A DNA stretch of 64,000 nucleotides from Winogradskyella thalassocola (GCF_900099995.1 NZ_FNCZ01000010.1:1-64000), one strand, 5' to 3'; counted from the first letter of the stretch, positions 43,557-52,094 are shown. Notes: generated by a model not told the origin, from the sequence alone. Program-made: numbers and translations.

Positions 43557-44296
43557 GAAAATTAGTTTACATATTTAGTTTGTTACTATTAGCTTGTAAT
43601 AGCGAAGATGCTAACGATTGTTTTCAAACATCAGGAAGCATCATTCAGCAAGTGATTTCTATATCTAGTTTTGAGCGTATTCTTGTTCATAGAGATATTG
43701 AATTAATTATTAAAGACGCCCCTAATTATAAAGTCACAATTGAAACAGGTGAAAATTTAATTAACGATGTAGAGGTCGAAGTTATAGATGGTCAATTGGT
43801 ATTAACAGATCATAATTCTTGCAACTACGTTAGAGATTATGGTATCACCAAAATATATGTTGAAACACCTACGCTTACTGAAATAAGAACATCTACCCAG
43901 TATGATATTTCATCTGATGGTGTTTTAAGTTATGATACGCTAAATTTACTTTCTGAAGATTATAATGAAACTAACGAATTTACGGTTGGTGATTTTAGGC
44001 TCAATATTAATTCTAATAACCTTTCTGTTTCATCTAATAATCTGTCGTTCTATTATATAAATGGCGCTGTAGATAATTTGTTTGTTGGTTTTTATGCAGG
44101 TGCTGGACGTTTTGAAGGTGAAAATTTAATAGCTCAAAATGTTCAAGTTTATCATCGTGGCAGTAATGATATGGTTATAAATCCACAACAATCTTTAACG
44201 GGTAAACTTTATGGTACAGGTGATTTGATATCTGTTAATGAACCACCAACAGTAGATGTTGAACGTTTTTATAATGGTCAATTACATTTTCAATAG
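43553..44296 (+). CDS. Head-GIN (DUF2807) domain lipoprotein
   Basis: A 247-residue lipoprotein starting MRKLVYIFSLLLLACNSEDA; the LLAC lipobox predicts lipid attachment. The remainder follows the head GIN layout: SSFERILVHRDIELIIKDAP and KVTIETGENLINDVEVEVID, then IRTSTQYDISSDG and repeated strands predicted to form a beta-helix (NNLSVSSNNLSFYYINGAVD). The family is abundant in Bacteroidota; its role is unknown, with adhesin-like binding suggested. Its start overlaps the upstream PagL-like stop (ATGA), so they are translationally coupled. Confidence 0.85.
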   Translation: MRKLVYIFSLLLLACNSEDANDCFQTSGSIIQQVISISSFERILVHRDIELIIKDAPNYKVTIETGENLINDVEVEVIDGQLVLTDHNSCNYVRDYGITKIYVETPTLTEIRTSTQYDISSDGVLSYDTLNLLSEDYNETNEFTVGDFRLNINSNNLSVSSNNLSFYYINGAVDNLFVGFYAGAGRFEGENLIAQNVQVYHRGSNDMVINPQQSLTGKLYGTGDLISVNEPPTVDVERFYNGQLHFQ

Positions 44297-44302
44297 TTTT
44301 GA

Positions 44303-44449
44303 ATACATCAACAAAATGAAAAATACATTCTTGTTAATTTTAAAACACAACGGTTTGGGTTATTGGAAATTGAAAATGTTCCAGAACTTTTTAATATAGA
44401 AGGTTTAACCGAAGTACCAATAGAGGATTTTGATTTCTATAAGCCTTAA
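44303..44449 (+). pseudogene. Possible C-terminal gene remnant
   Basis: Directly after an in-frame TGA at 44300-44302 a 48-codon frame runs to TAA 44449 without an ATG in frame. Its translation is protein-like: NEKYILVNFKTQRFGLLEIE, then ENVPELFNIEGLTEVPIEDF and DFYKP. It looks like the end of a lost gene. It overlaps the convergent gldA stop by 4 bp. No family recognised. A short genuine gene using a rare start cannot be excluded. Confidence 0.35.
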
Positions 44450-45342
44450 TTACTCGTTAATTCACGAAATAAACTTTCTAAACTCGCATTCTTCTGATTC
44501 AGTTGTAGAATTTTCAGTTCATTATCATGTGCAAAATCAAACACATGTGAGCGCATATCTTCTTTAGTGGAAAACGTAATTTCATAAACAAAACCATACG
44601 TGTTCTTTACCGATTTTACTTTTGGTAATTTTAATAAAAAGGCATCTTCCACTCTAAAGTCAAATTCAACAATTACAATTTGTTCCTGGCCATCTCGTAA
44701 ATCCTTCAAATATTTATCGGCAACTACTTCTCCTTTATTAATAATAATTACACGGTCGCACATGGCTTCAACTTCTTGCATAATATGTGTGGATAAAAAC
44801 ACGGTTTTTTCTTTTCCAATGTTTTTGATGAGGTTTCTTATATCTACGAGTTGGTTTGGATCTAAACCGGTTGTAGGTTCGTCTAATATTAAGACATCAG
44901 GATTATGTAACAACGCATTTGCTAAACCAACACGCTGTCTGTAACCTTTAGAAAGTTGACTTATTTTTTTGTGAGCTTCTGGTTGTAATCCCGTTAGTTT
45001 TATAACCTCTTCTATGCGCGATTTAGGCGTGCCATAAACATTCGCGTTAAAATTCAAATATTCTTTAACGTATAAGTCTGTATAAAGCGGATTGTGTTCT
45101 GGTAAATACCCAACACTACTTTGTACATTCTTCTTTTCTAAAGTCACATCAAACCCATTAACACTTGCAGAACCTTCAGAAGCTTCTATGTACGTAGTTA
45201 AGATTTTCATCATAGTGGACTTTCCTGCGCCGTTTGGACCCAGAAAACCAACGATTTCAGCATCATTTACCTTAAAAGAAACATTGTTAAGTGCTTTCTG
45301 ATCTTTGTATAATTTGGTAATATTTGAAACTTCGATTGACAT
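44446..45342 (-). CDS. gldA: Gliding-motility ABC transporter ATP-binding protein GldA
   Basis: A 298-residue ABC ATPase. Walker A is GPNGAGKST (about 34-42), the Q-loop YLPEHNPLY, the signature LSKGYRQRVGLANALLHNPD and Walker B VLILDEPTTGLDPNQ. The approximately 80-residue C-terminal part (VEFDFRVEDAFLLKLPKVKS, then NELKILQLNQKNASLESLFR) matches GldA of Flavobacterium, which works with GldF and GldG in gliding motility or T9SS-linked function. gldF and gldG are not adjacent here. Other ABC exporters of the DrrA type share the fold, so the gliding role is by similarity. A good promoter lies at 45359-45391. Confidence 0.88.
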   Translation of the reverse strand: MSIEVSNITKLYKDQKALNNVSFKVNDAEIVGFLGPNGAGKSTMMKILTTYIEASEGSASVNGFDVTLEKKNVQSSVGYLPEHNPLYTDLYVKEYLNFNANVYGTPKSRIEEVIKLTGLQPEAHKKISQLSKGYRQRVGLANALLHNPDVLILDEPTTGLDPNQLVDIRNLIKNIGKEKTVFLSTHIMQEVEAMCDRVIIINKGEVVADKYLKDLRDGQEQIVIVEFDFRVEDAFLLKLPKVKSVKNTYGFVYEITFSTKEDMRSHVFDFAHDNELKILQLNQKNASLESLFRELTSN

Positions 45343-45358
45343 ACAGATATAATTTATT

Positions 45359-45391
45359 CAAAAATAGTTAATTCCGAATATTGTAATGCAA
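45359..45391 (-). promoter_or_regulatory. Promoter of gldA
   Basis: Minus-strand TTG (45389-45391), a 22-base spacer and TATTTTTG (45359-45366). Both elements fit the Bacteroidota consensus; the start codon is 16 bases further on. Confidence 0.6.
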
Positions 45392-45491
45392 TTATTGTTA
45401 ATTCTTTAAAACTTAGCAATTATTTAGAAAAAACTAATTCAACAATTTTGATTTGTAAAAATAATAATTACATTAGCCCTATAATTAAAGA

Positions 45492-45509
45492 TTTCCACTG
45501 ATGTGGAAA
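45492..45509. repeat. REP-like palindrome overlapping the leader peptide start
   Basis: TTTCCAC-TGAT-GTGGAAA is a perfect 7-bp stem with a 4-base loop, related to the copy at 25745-25762. Its loop and 3' arm contain the first ATG of the aromatic leader ORF, so folding could hide that start; two further in-frame ATGs lie outside or at its edge. Confidence 0.55.
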
Positions 45510-45566
45510 ATGAATATGAACATATCTAGAGCATATTATAACTGGTTTTATTTCTTTTTTAGCTAA
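45501..45566 (+). CDS. Aromatic-rich leader peptide of the Phe/Tyr operon
   Basis: A 21-codon ORF from ATG 45501 to TAA 45566, with further in-frame ATG codons at 45510 and 45516. The last ten codons read YYNWFYFFFS, with eight aromatic residues (three Tyr, four Phe, one Trp). Chance is unlikely, because the ORF stands directly before an attenuator-like hairpin pair and an operon for Phe/Tyr synthesis. Ribosome stalling at these codons when charged tRNA-Phe or tRNA-Tyr is scarce would favour readthrough. Such leader peptides are classic in enterobacterial trp, phe and his operons. Assignment rests on codon content and position. Confidence 0.75.
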   Translation: MWKMNMNISRAYYNWFYFFFS

Positions 45567-45571
45567 AGGAA

Positions 45572-45637
45572 CGAGACTGAGTATGTTTTATTTAAAATAT
45601 AGTTTTAAAAGTCTCGATTTAATCGGGACTTTTTTTA
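45572..45637 (+). promoter_or_regulatory. Attenuator: antiterminator arm and terminator hairpin
   Basis: The terminator pairs AAAAGTCTCGA (45607-45617) with TCGGGACTTTT (45623-45633) and runs into seven T. A competing arm CGAGACT (45572-45578) lies just after the leader peptide stop and pairs exactly with AGTCTCG (45610-45616), the left arm of the terminator. The two structures exclude each other, as in transcription attenuation. The first structural gene starts 67 bases after the T run. Confidence 0.75.
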
Positions 45638-45704
45638 TGTCAATTTTTAAGGAGCTGATAAACGTTAAACTGTTTTCAGAATCGGTAAACAAGAAAAATA
45701 AATT

Positions 45705-46532
45705 GTGAAAAAACCAATTGCTATACAAGGGATTAAAGGATCATTTCATCACGAAGTCGTTCAGAATTATTTTAATGGTGAAGCTGAGGTTGTAGAATGT
45801 ATGACTTTTGATAGTGTTATTGATACATTACTAGAGGAGCAAACGGATGAAATTGTAATGGCTTTAGAAAATTCTATTGCAGGATCAATCATCCCTAATT
45901 ATGCGCTAATCGATAATCATAATTTAAGTATTGTTGGTGAATGCTATTTAGATATTCAGCATAGTTTAATGGCGCTAAGTAATCAAAGTATTGAGGATAT
46001 TTTAGAGGTACATTCACACCCTATGGCATTATTACAATGTAAGGTGTTTTTTAGAGAGTATCCGCATATAAAATTAGTGGAAGCTAAAGATACAGCTGAT
46101 GTTGCAAAACAAATTTCAGAGCAAAATTTAAAAGGCATTGCAGCCATAGCGAGTAAAAATGCTGCACAGTTATACGGTCTTAATGTTTTGGCAGAAAGTA
46201 TTCAAACGATAAAACATAACGAAACGCGTTTTGTTATTGTGAGACGGGAAAATAATCATACTGATAACGCTCATATTAATAAAGCATCTTTAAAGTTTGA
46301 ATTAGATCATAAGCGCGGCAGTTTAGCGGCTTTATTAAATGTTTTAAGTGATTGTAAACTTAACCTTACCAAAATACAGTCATTGCCAAAAATTGATACA
46401 CCTTGGAAATATGCGTTTTTCGTAGATGTTACTTTTGCGGACTATAAAGATTATGAAAAAGCCAAGTCTATTATAGGTTTAATGGCAGAGAATTTTAAAA
46501 TATTGGGAGAATATAAAAATGCAAGACAATGA
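45705..46532 (+). CDS. pheA: Prephenate dehydratase with ACT domain
   Basis: A 275-residue enzyme converting prephenate to phenylpyruvate. It starts at GTG (KKPIAIQGIKGSFHHE follows). The catalytic domain (about 1-185) has MALENSIAGSIIPNYALIDN and the conserved ETRFVIV, whose Thr-Arg-Phe is catalytic. The ACT domain (about 195-275; LKFELDHKRGSLAALLNVLS) allows feedback by phenylalanine. In it the usual ESRP phenylalanine-binding motif reads IQSLP, so binding may be altered. It is first of four tightly packed aromatic genes downstream of the attenuator; its stop overlaps the next start (ATGA). Confidence 0.93.
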   Translation: MKKPIAIQGIKGSFHHEVVQNYFNGEAEVVECMTFDSVIDTLLEEQTDEIVMALENSIAGSIIPNYALIDNHNLSIVGECYLDIQHSLMALSNQSIEDILEVHSHPMALLQCKVFFREYPHIKLVEAKDTADVAKQISEQNLKGIAAIASKNAAQLYGLNVLAESIQTIKHNETRFVIVRRENNHTDNAHINKASLKFELDHKRGSLAALLNVLSDCKLNLTKIQSLPKIDTPWKYAFFVDVTFADYKDYEKAKSIIGLMAENFKILGEYKNARQ

Positions 46533-47671
46533 TAGAAGTTGCAAAGCGATTACAAAATGTTGAAGAATACTACTTTTCTAAGAAGTTAAGAGAAGTGGCG
46601 CTTTTAAAGTCTCAAGGTAAACCTATTATTAATTTAGGTATTGGGAGTCCAGATTTAGAGCCACCTTTTAAAGCATCTATGTTGCTTCAAGATAGTTTAT
46701 TAGATGAGAAAGCACACCAATATCAAAGTTATCAGGGCTTGCCAGAACTGAGGGAAGGGATTTCAAGTTTTTATAAAAACCATTATCAAGTTCATTTAAG
46801 TTCGCAAACAGAAGTATTGCCTTTAATGGGAAGCAAGGAAGGTATAATGCATATTTCCATGGCTTTTTTAAATAAAGGTGATAAAGTGTTAATTCCTAAT
46901 CCTGGGTATCCAACATATGCATCGGTAACTAAACTTTTGGAAGCAAAGCCGGTATTTTACGACTTAAAGGAAGATAATAATTGGGAACCAGATTTTGCTG
47001 CTTTAGAGCGTTTAGATTTAAAACGTGTAAAAATTATGTGGATTAATTATCCGCATATGCCAACAGGTGCAAACGCAACTAATAAATTTTATGATAAGGT
47101 GATTGCGTTTGGAAAACGTCACGATATTTTAATAGTAAATGATAATCCTTACAGTTTTATTCTGAATGATAAACCAATAAGTATTTTAAGATACAAGAAT
47201 GCTAAGGATGTTTGTTTGGAGTTAAACTCATTGAGCAAAACCTTTAATATGGCTGGCTGGCGTGTTGGAATGTTAGTTGGGAATTACGATTTTATAAGTG
47301 CTGTTTTACGCGTAAAAAGTAATATGGATTCTGGTATGTTTTATGGCATACAAAAAGGAGCTATTGAAGCTTTAAAATGTTCAGAAATGTGGTTTAAGAG
47401 TTTAAATAGTGTCTATCAATCCCGAAGAGCATTGATATGGAAATTAGCTAAAGGACTGAATTGTACTTACGATGAGCATGCTTCCGGATTGTTTGTTTGG
47501 GCAAAATTGCCACCACATTTAAAATCTGAAGAATTTACAGATTTAGTATTAAAAGAACATTCTATATTCATTACGCCAGGGACTGTGTTTGGTAGCAATG
47601 GTGAAGGCTATGTTAGGTTTTCATTATGCGCTCCAGAGGAAGTTATTGAAGAGGCCATTGCGAGGGTGTAG
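46529..47671 (+). CDS. PLP-dependent class I/II aminotransferase
   Basis: A 380-residue aminotransferase. The start overlaps the prephenate dehydratase stop (ATGA). LGIGSPDLEPPFKASMLLQD, MGSKEGIMHISMAFLNKGDK, NPGYPTYASVTKLLEAKPVF and NDNPYSFIL carry the fold markers. The PLP lysine is in ELNSLSKTFNMAGWRVGMLV. The C-terminal VRFSLCAPEEV holds the carboxylate-binding arginine. Between prephenate dehydratase and prephenate dehydrogenase genes, it most likely transaminates phenylpyruvate and 4-hydroxyphenylpyruvate to Phe and Tyr. Related enzymes are annotated as aspartate or methionine aminotransferases. Confidence 0.9.
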   Translation: MIEVAKRLQNVEEYYFSKKLREVALLKSQGKPIINLGIGSPDLEPPFKASMLLQDSLLDEKAHQYQSYQGLPELREGISSFYKNHYQVHLSSQTEVLPLMGSKEGIMHISMAFLNKGDKVLIPNPGYPTYASVTKLLEAKPVFYDLKEDNNWEPDFAALERLDLKRVKIMWINYPHMPTGANATNKFYDKVIAFGKRHDILIVNDNPYSFILNDKPISILRYKNAKDVCLELNSLSKTFNMAGWRVGMLVGNYDFISAVLRVKSNMDSGMFYGIQKGAIEALKCSEMWFKSLNSVYQSRRALIWKLAKGLNCTYDEHASGLFVWAKLPPHLKSEEFTDLVLKEHSIFITPGTVFGSNGEGYVRFSLCAPEEVIEEAIARV

Positions 47672-47701
47672 TTAATAAGCAGTAAAATTAAAAAGTTAAA
47701 A

Positions 47702-48553
47702 GTGAATAATATTTTTATTATAGGAGTAGGATTAATTGGAGGAAGCTTTGCGTTGGATATAAAAGCGTTGCATCCAGAATGTAAGGTTTTTGGTATTGAT
47801 ACAACTGAAGCACATCTTGAAGAGGCTTTGCAATTAGGAGTTATTGATGAAAAAGCAAATTTTGAAGATTTAAATAAAGCAGAAATTGTAATTATAGCGA
47901 TTCCGGTAGATGCAACTTTAGAGGTTTTACCTAAGGTTTTAGATCATATTTCAGATGACACTATTGTCTTTGATGCAGGTTCTACTAAAGAGGATATTTG
48001 TGATAAAGTAAGAAATCACCCGAAGCGAAGAAATTATTTAGCAGTGCATCCTATTGCTGGTACAGAGCATTCTGGGCCAAAAGCAGCGATTCATGGCTTA
48101 TATAAAAACAAGACGAATATTATATGTGAAGTTGAGGAAACAGCCTTCAAACTTCAAGAAAAAGCATTAAAGTTGTTTTCAGATTTAGGAATGCGAATTC
48201 GCTATATGAATCCTAAAGCACACGATAAACACATCGCTTATGTTTCACATTTATCGCATATAAGTGCGTTTATGTTGGGTAAAACGGTGATTGATAAAGA
48301 ACGAAATGAACGCGATATTTTTGATATGGCAGGCAGTGGATTTGCAAGTACAGTGCGTTTAGCAAAAAGTTCGCCAGCGATGTGGACACCAATTTTTAAA
48401 CAAAATAAAACAAATGTTATAGAGACTTTAGATGAGTATATCGATAATCTAAAGCACTTTAAGCAGTTGATGGAAGACAATGATTTTGAAGCTGTTTATA
48501 ACGAAATGGAAAAAACAAATCACATAAAAGATATATTAAACGGAATACAATAG
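47702..48553 (+). CDS. tyrA: Prephenate dehydrogenase
   Basis: A 283-residue enzyme oxidising prephenate to 4-hydroxyphenylpyruvate for tyrosine. It starts at GTG and opens NNIFIIGVGLIGGSFALDIK, the NAD(P) Rossmann motif GxGxxG. VFDAGSTKEDICDKV and LAVHPIAGTEHSGPKAAIHG contain the substrate His region; HDKHIAYVSHLSHISAFMLG is the dehydrogenase signature with catalytic His. GSGFASTVRLAKSSPAMW is typical. No ACT domain is attached. It lies 30 bp after the aminotransferase and 21 bp before the DAHP synthase gene. Confidence 0.94.
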   Translation: MNNIFIIGVGLIGGSFALDIKALHPECKVFGIDTTEAHLEEALQLGVIDEKANFEDLNKAEIVIIAIPVDATLEVLPKVLDHISDDTIVFDAGSTKEDICDKVRNHPKRRNYLAVHPIAGTEHSGPKAAIHGLYKNKTNIICEVEETAFKLQEKALKLFSDLGMRIRYMNPKAHDKHIAYVSHLSHISAFMLGKTVIDKERNERDIFDMAGSGFASTVRLAKSSPAMWTPIFKQNKTNVIETLDEYIDNLKHFKQLMEDNDFEAVYNEMEKTNHIKDILNGIQ

Positions 48554-48574
48554 TAATTAAGAATAAAAGCAAAA

Positions 48575-49657
48575 ATGGAAAACAAGAAAGAAATGAGAAC
48601 TTGGTTGGATGATATGAATCTCGATCATCCATTAGTAATTGCAGGTCCTTGCAGTGCGGAAACAGAAGAACAAGTATTAAGAATAGCACACGAGCTAAAA
48701 GATACTGATGTTAATTACTATAGAGCAGGTATTTGGAAACCAAGAACACGTCCAGGTAATTTCGAAGGAGTAGGAGCTTTAGGTTTAAAATGGTTACAAA
48801 AAGTAAAGGCAGAAACAGGAATGAAAACCTGTACAGAAGTTGCAAATGCAGCGCATGTAAAGTTAGCCTTAGAGTATGATGTCGATTTATTATGGATTGG
48901 TGCACGTTCTACAGTGAGTCCATTTATTATGCAAGAAATTGCTGATGCCTTGCAAGGCACTGATAAAATCGTATTGGTTAAGAATCCAGTAAATCCAGAT
49001 TTATCATTATGGTTAGGTGGTATTGAAAGATTGTATTCTGCAGGAATTAAAAATTTAGGAGCTATACATAGAGGATTCTCTACGTATGAAAAATCTAAAT
49101 ATAGAAATATACCAGAATGGCAATTGGCTATTGAGTTTCAAAATAGATTTCCAGATTTACCTTTAATTAACGATCCATCTCATATTACAGGTAATAGAGA
49201 TATGATTTTAGAAGTGTCTCAAACGGCTTTAGATCTTAATTTTGACGGTTTAATGATTGAGACTCATTTTGACCCTGAAAATGCATGGAGTGATGCTGCA
49301 CAGCAGGTAACGCCAAGTAGTCTTGTTCAGATTATGAAAGATCTGAAGATTAGAAAAGAATCAGATCCTGAAGCAGAATACAACTCTGAACTTAATAATT
49401 TAAGAGCTCAGATAGACGTTGTAGATAATCAGATTATCGATTTGTTAGGCAAACGTATGAAAGTTGCTGATGGTATCGGATTACTTAAGAAAGAAAAGAA
49501 TGTTGCCGTGTTACAAAATAAGCGTTGGAATGAAATCTTGGGTAAAATGGTATTAGAAGGTAATGAAAGAGGATTAAGCGAAGAATTCATTTTAAAAATG
49601 TTTAAAGCGATTCACCAAGAATCTATTGTTCATCAAGAAAAGATTATAAATAATTAA
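48575..49657 (+). CDS. Bifunctional DAHP synthase / chorismate mutase (type II layout)
   Basis: A 360-residue fusion joining the first shikimate step to the chorismate branch point. Residues about 1-260 are a KDO8P-synthase-like DAHP synthase: LVIAGPCSAETEEQVLRIAH, YRAGIWKPRTRPGNFEGVGA, KNPVNPDLSLWLGGIERLY and LPLINDPSHITGNRDMILEV. Residues about 270-360 are an AroQ chorismate mutase: LNNLRAQIDVVDNQIIDLLG, KRMKVADGIGLLKKEKNVAV. It is the last gene of the attenuated operon, which thus holds entry and exit of the pathway. This order of domains is common in Bacteroidota. A strong terminator follows 5 bp after the stop. Confidence 0.94.
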   Translation: MENKKEMRTWLDDMNLDHPLVIAGPCSAETEEQVLRIAHELKDTDVNYYRAGIWKPRTRPGNFEGVGALGLKWLQKVKAETGMKTCTEVANAAHVKLALEYDVDLLWIGARSTVSPFIMQEIADALQGTDKIVLVKNPVNPDLSLWLGGIERLYSAGIKNLGAIHRGFSTYEKSKYRNIPEWQLAIEFQNRFPDLPLINDPSHITGNRDMILEVSQTALDLNFDGLMIETHFDPENAWSDAAQQVTPSSLVQIMKDLKIRKESDPEAEYNSELNNLRAQIDVVDNQIIDLLGKRMKVADGIGLLKKEKNVAVLQNKRWNEILGKMVLEGNERGLSEEFILKMFKAIHQESIVHQEKIINN

Positions 49658-49661
49658 AAAT

Positions 49662-49692
49662 AAAAAAGGCTCGCAAATTGCGAGCCTTTTTT
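49662..49692 (+). terminator. Terminator of the aromatic operon
   Basis: Perfect stem built on GGCTCGCAA/TTGCGAGCC with six A before and six T after. The whole 31 bases are the exact reverse complement of the hairpin at 51500-51530. Confidence 0.92.
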
Positions 49693-49829
49693 ATTTAAAG
49701 TGTTCATTGTCAGAAATGAAGTCGTTTTGTTTGTACTTTAATGAGACGTGTGCTAAGATTAAATGTTAAAATCATGAAGTATTTACGTTATAAAACACTT
49801 ATAATTGTGATCTCATCAACAAAATTAAA

Positions 49830-51479
49830 ATGATTTATAAAAAACCGCTATTACTTGTATTTGCTTTATTAGTTTCTATATCAATGTATTCTCAAATTCA
49901 AGTTGGGGATTTTACGTTTACCCACGGTACGGAAATTGAAGATAATTCTCAGAAAATAGTCCGAATTGCTGGTGAAGTAGATGGTAAGATTTACGCACTT
50001 GCAAACAAGAAGAAAAACTATTTTATAAAAGTGTTTAATTCGTCAGATATGTCACTTATCTCAACAAATGAAATAGACCTATCAGATTTTAAAGATCGTT
50101 CTATAGACTTTGAAGAAATTACGCTAATAGGAAGTAAAGTTTACGTTTTTGGAAGTGTTTATACAAAAAAAGAAAAAACAGCTCACTTATTTGGTGTGGA
50201 GGTTTTATCTGATGGAAAACTGTCTACGGAGTTTGTGAAAATATTTTCTACCAAAGTCACTAAGAAAAGGGAACAAGGTGCTTTTTACTTTAAGGATTCG
50301 CCAACAGGAGATCGGTTTTTAATTATGCATGCTGCACTTTTTGATAAAGAAGAAGTTATTCAATACGAAATTAAATTGCTAGATGAAAATTTGAATACAG
50401 CAATGTCTCATATAGAGAAAGTGCCCTTTGAAGACAGAAAAGATTTAGAATTTACGATATCTGATTATGATGTTAGTGTTAATGACGATGTGTTTTTAGT
50501 TATTAATGAAAGCTTTAGAGACCGAAAGACAAAAACGAATAACGAAAAATTTGAAGTGCATGCTTTTAAAAGTGCTAATGGCTATGCTAAAGAAGTTATC
50601 GATATAAAATTCACAGATAAGGAAATTATTAATTGTGAAATGTTAGCAAATAAAGAAGGTAAACTTCATTTGGTTGGTTTCTATTCTAGCGTAAGAAAGA
50701 ATGGTAAAGCAAATAAAGAATTAAAAGGAATTTATGCCGCATCTATAATAGTTGCGACTAATGAAGTTGAACGTCTTAATTTTAATGAGTTCGATTACGA
50801 GACTAAAGTGAAACTAATAGGTGAGCGTCGCGCTAAGAAAGGAAAAGATGTTAAGCCTTTATATGTAACACATAGTTTAATTGAAAAAAATGATGGAGGT
50901 TTAATATTGTTATCAGAGTATCAATTAATAGTCCAAGGACAATCTTCTGGAATTGGACCTCTAGCATTTACACCAATTACGTTTATAAACAACGAAATTA
51001 TTGTAACCTCATTAAATCCAGATGGTACGGTAGCTTGGTCTAATGTTATTCCTAAAAAACAAAAGGCAAGTTATACAACACTGTCATTAGGAATTTTTGG
51101 TTTTTCAAATCAAGGAAATTTTAGTGTAAGTGCAGGTATTATGGTGCCATTGACAGTAATGGGAAAAGGCCCTGAATACTTAAGCGCAATGCCTGTTTAT
51201 CATAACGGTAAGCTGACTGTTATTTTTAATGATAATACTAAAAATTATGGCGTAACAGATATTGAAGATATTAAATGGTTAGGAAACTATAATAAAGCGG
51301 TACCAGCTGCCATGACTTTTAATAATGACGGAAGTTTCACGAGATTAGATCAAGAAAATGTTGAAAAATTTCAATTAATCTTGCGACCAAGAGTGTATTA
51401 TAGAACGTCGCCATCTGAATATATTATTTATTCTTCAAGAAAAAGCAAGGATAAATTGGGTAGGATGTCAATCAATTAG
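49830..51479 (+). CDS. Large secreted protein of unknown function
   Basis: A 549-residue protein with signal peptide MIYKKPLLLVFALLVSISMY then SQ. The mature part is a series of beta-rich segments of about 50-60 residues, each with a short hydrophobic strand and a polar turn, such as VRIAGEVDGKIYALANKKKN, ITLIGSKVYVFGSVYTKKEK and KLHLVGFYSSVRKNGKANKE. This suggests a beta-propeller. A hydrophobic, glycine-rich stretch near 425-445 (LGIFGFSNQGNFSVSAGIMV) is unusual. It may belong to a DUF family seen only in Bacteroidota (possibly DUF6770), but I cannot confirm it. It stands alone between two mirror-image terminators. Confidence 0.75.
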   Translation: MIYKKPLLLVFALLVSISMYSQIQVGDFTFTHGTEIEDNSQKIVRIAGEVDGKIYALANKKKNYFIKVFNSSDMSLISTNEIDLSDFKDRSIDFEEITLIGSKVYVFGSVYTKKEKTAHLFGVEVLSDGKLSTEFVKIFSTKVTKKREQGAFYFKDSPTGDRFLIMHAALFDKEEVIQYEIKLLDENLNTAMSHIEKVPFEDRKDLEFTISDYDVSVNDDVFLVINESFRDRKTKTNNEKFEVHAFKSANGYAKEVIDIKFTDKEIINCEMLANKEGKLHLVGFYSSVRKNGKANKELKGIYAASIIVATNEVERLNFNEFDYETKVKLIGERRAKKGKDVKPLYVTHSLIEKNDGGLILLSEYQLIVQGQSSGIGPLAFTPITFINNEIIVTSLNPDGTVAWSNVIPKKQKASYTTLSLGIFGFSNQGNFSVSAGIMVPLTVMGKGPEYLSAMPVYHNGKLTVIFNDNTKNYGVTDIEDIKWLGNYNKAVPAAMTFNNDGSFTRLDQENVEKFQLILRPRVYYRTSPSEYIIYSSRKSKDKLGRMSIN

Positions 51480-51499
51480 TAGGAAAAATAATTAGATAT

Positions 51500-51530
51500 A
51501 AAAAAGGCTCGCAATTTGCGAGCCTTTTTT
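51500..51530. terminator. Bidirectional terminator, mirror copy of 49662-49692
   Basis: The same GGCTCGCAA stem with the loop inverted, six A before and six T after. It lies 20 bp after the secreted-protein stop and 10 bp before the convergent minus-strand stop. Confidence 0.9.
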
Positions 51531-51540
51531 AAGTATATAT

Positions 51541-52014
51541 CTATTTTACACGTTTAAATGTATATCGGGTTACAAAAATACCTTGGCCATCATCTTTACC
51601 ACTGTCGCTTTCTACAGCACTGTTTATAAACATAAGCTCCCAACCTTCTTTTGCCATATTCGTAAGTTTAGAACTAACAAGAGCATCATTTGAAACTATA
51701 TTTTGAAAACGAATACCACCAATATTATAGAAGTTTAATAACTTGGTTTCTTCAAAATCCTTTACACGTATATCTTTTCTTTTAGATTTATTTCTACTGT
51801 TGTTGTCTTCTGTTTGCTCAGAAGTAAATTCTTCGTAATCTACGTTAGCATTAGATGATATTAATCGTGAACGTCCTAAGCCACTAGATACGATAGATTC
51901 AATGCTAGTAATTACTTTGTATTCAATTTCTGTAACTGGCCTTTCTTCCTTCATAAAAGAGAAGGAAATAAACCCAGCAATAAGTAATCCGATAATAAGT
52001 AATTTTTTTTTCAT
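51541..52014 (-). CDS. Small secreted or membrane-anchored protein of unknown function
   Basis: A 157-residue protein beginning MKKKLLIIGLLIAGFISFSF, which may act as a signal peptide or single N-terminal anchor; no clear cleavage site follows. The rest is polar with KVITSIESIVSSGLGRSRLI and a low-complexity, charged middle (EQTEDNNSRNKSKRKDIRVK). The end, MAKEGWELMFINSAVESDSG then GIFVTRYTFKR, resembles the 'aeGWElv.v....yyFkR' end of DUF4177-like small domains. No function can be given. It is divergent from rsgA by 80 bp. Confidence 0.65.
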   Translation of the reverse strand: MKKKLLIIGLLIAGFISFSFMKEERPVTEIEYKVITSIESIVSSGLGRSRLISSNANVDYEEFTSEQTEDNNSRNKSKRKDIRVKDFEETKLLNFYNIGGIRFQNIVSNDALVSSKLTNMAKEGWELMFINSAVESDSGKDDGQGIFVTRYTFKRVK

Positions 52015-52094
52015 GATAAATGTTTTAAGTTTTATGACTGTAAATTAAGTACTTTTTTAGTTTAAAATCGTTTCTTTGTTATACTATAAAAAAC

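Noticed and set aside
44600..44944. 114-codon frame opposite gldA
   Set aside because: Antisense to the ABC signature and Walker B region; explained entirely by the real gene.
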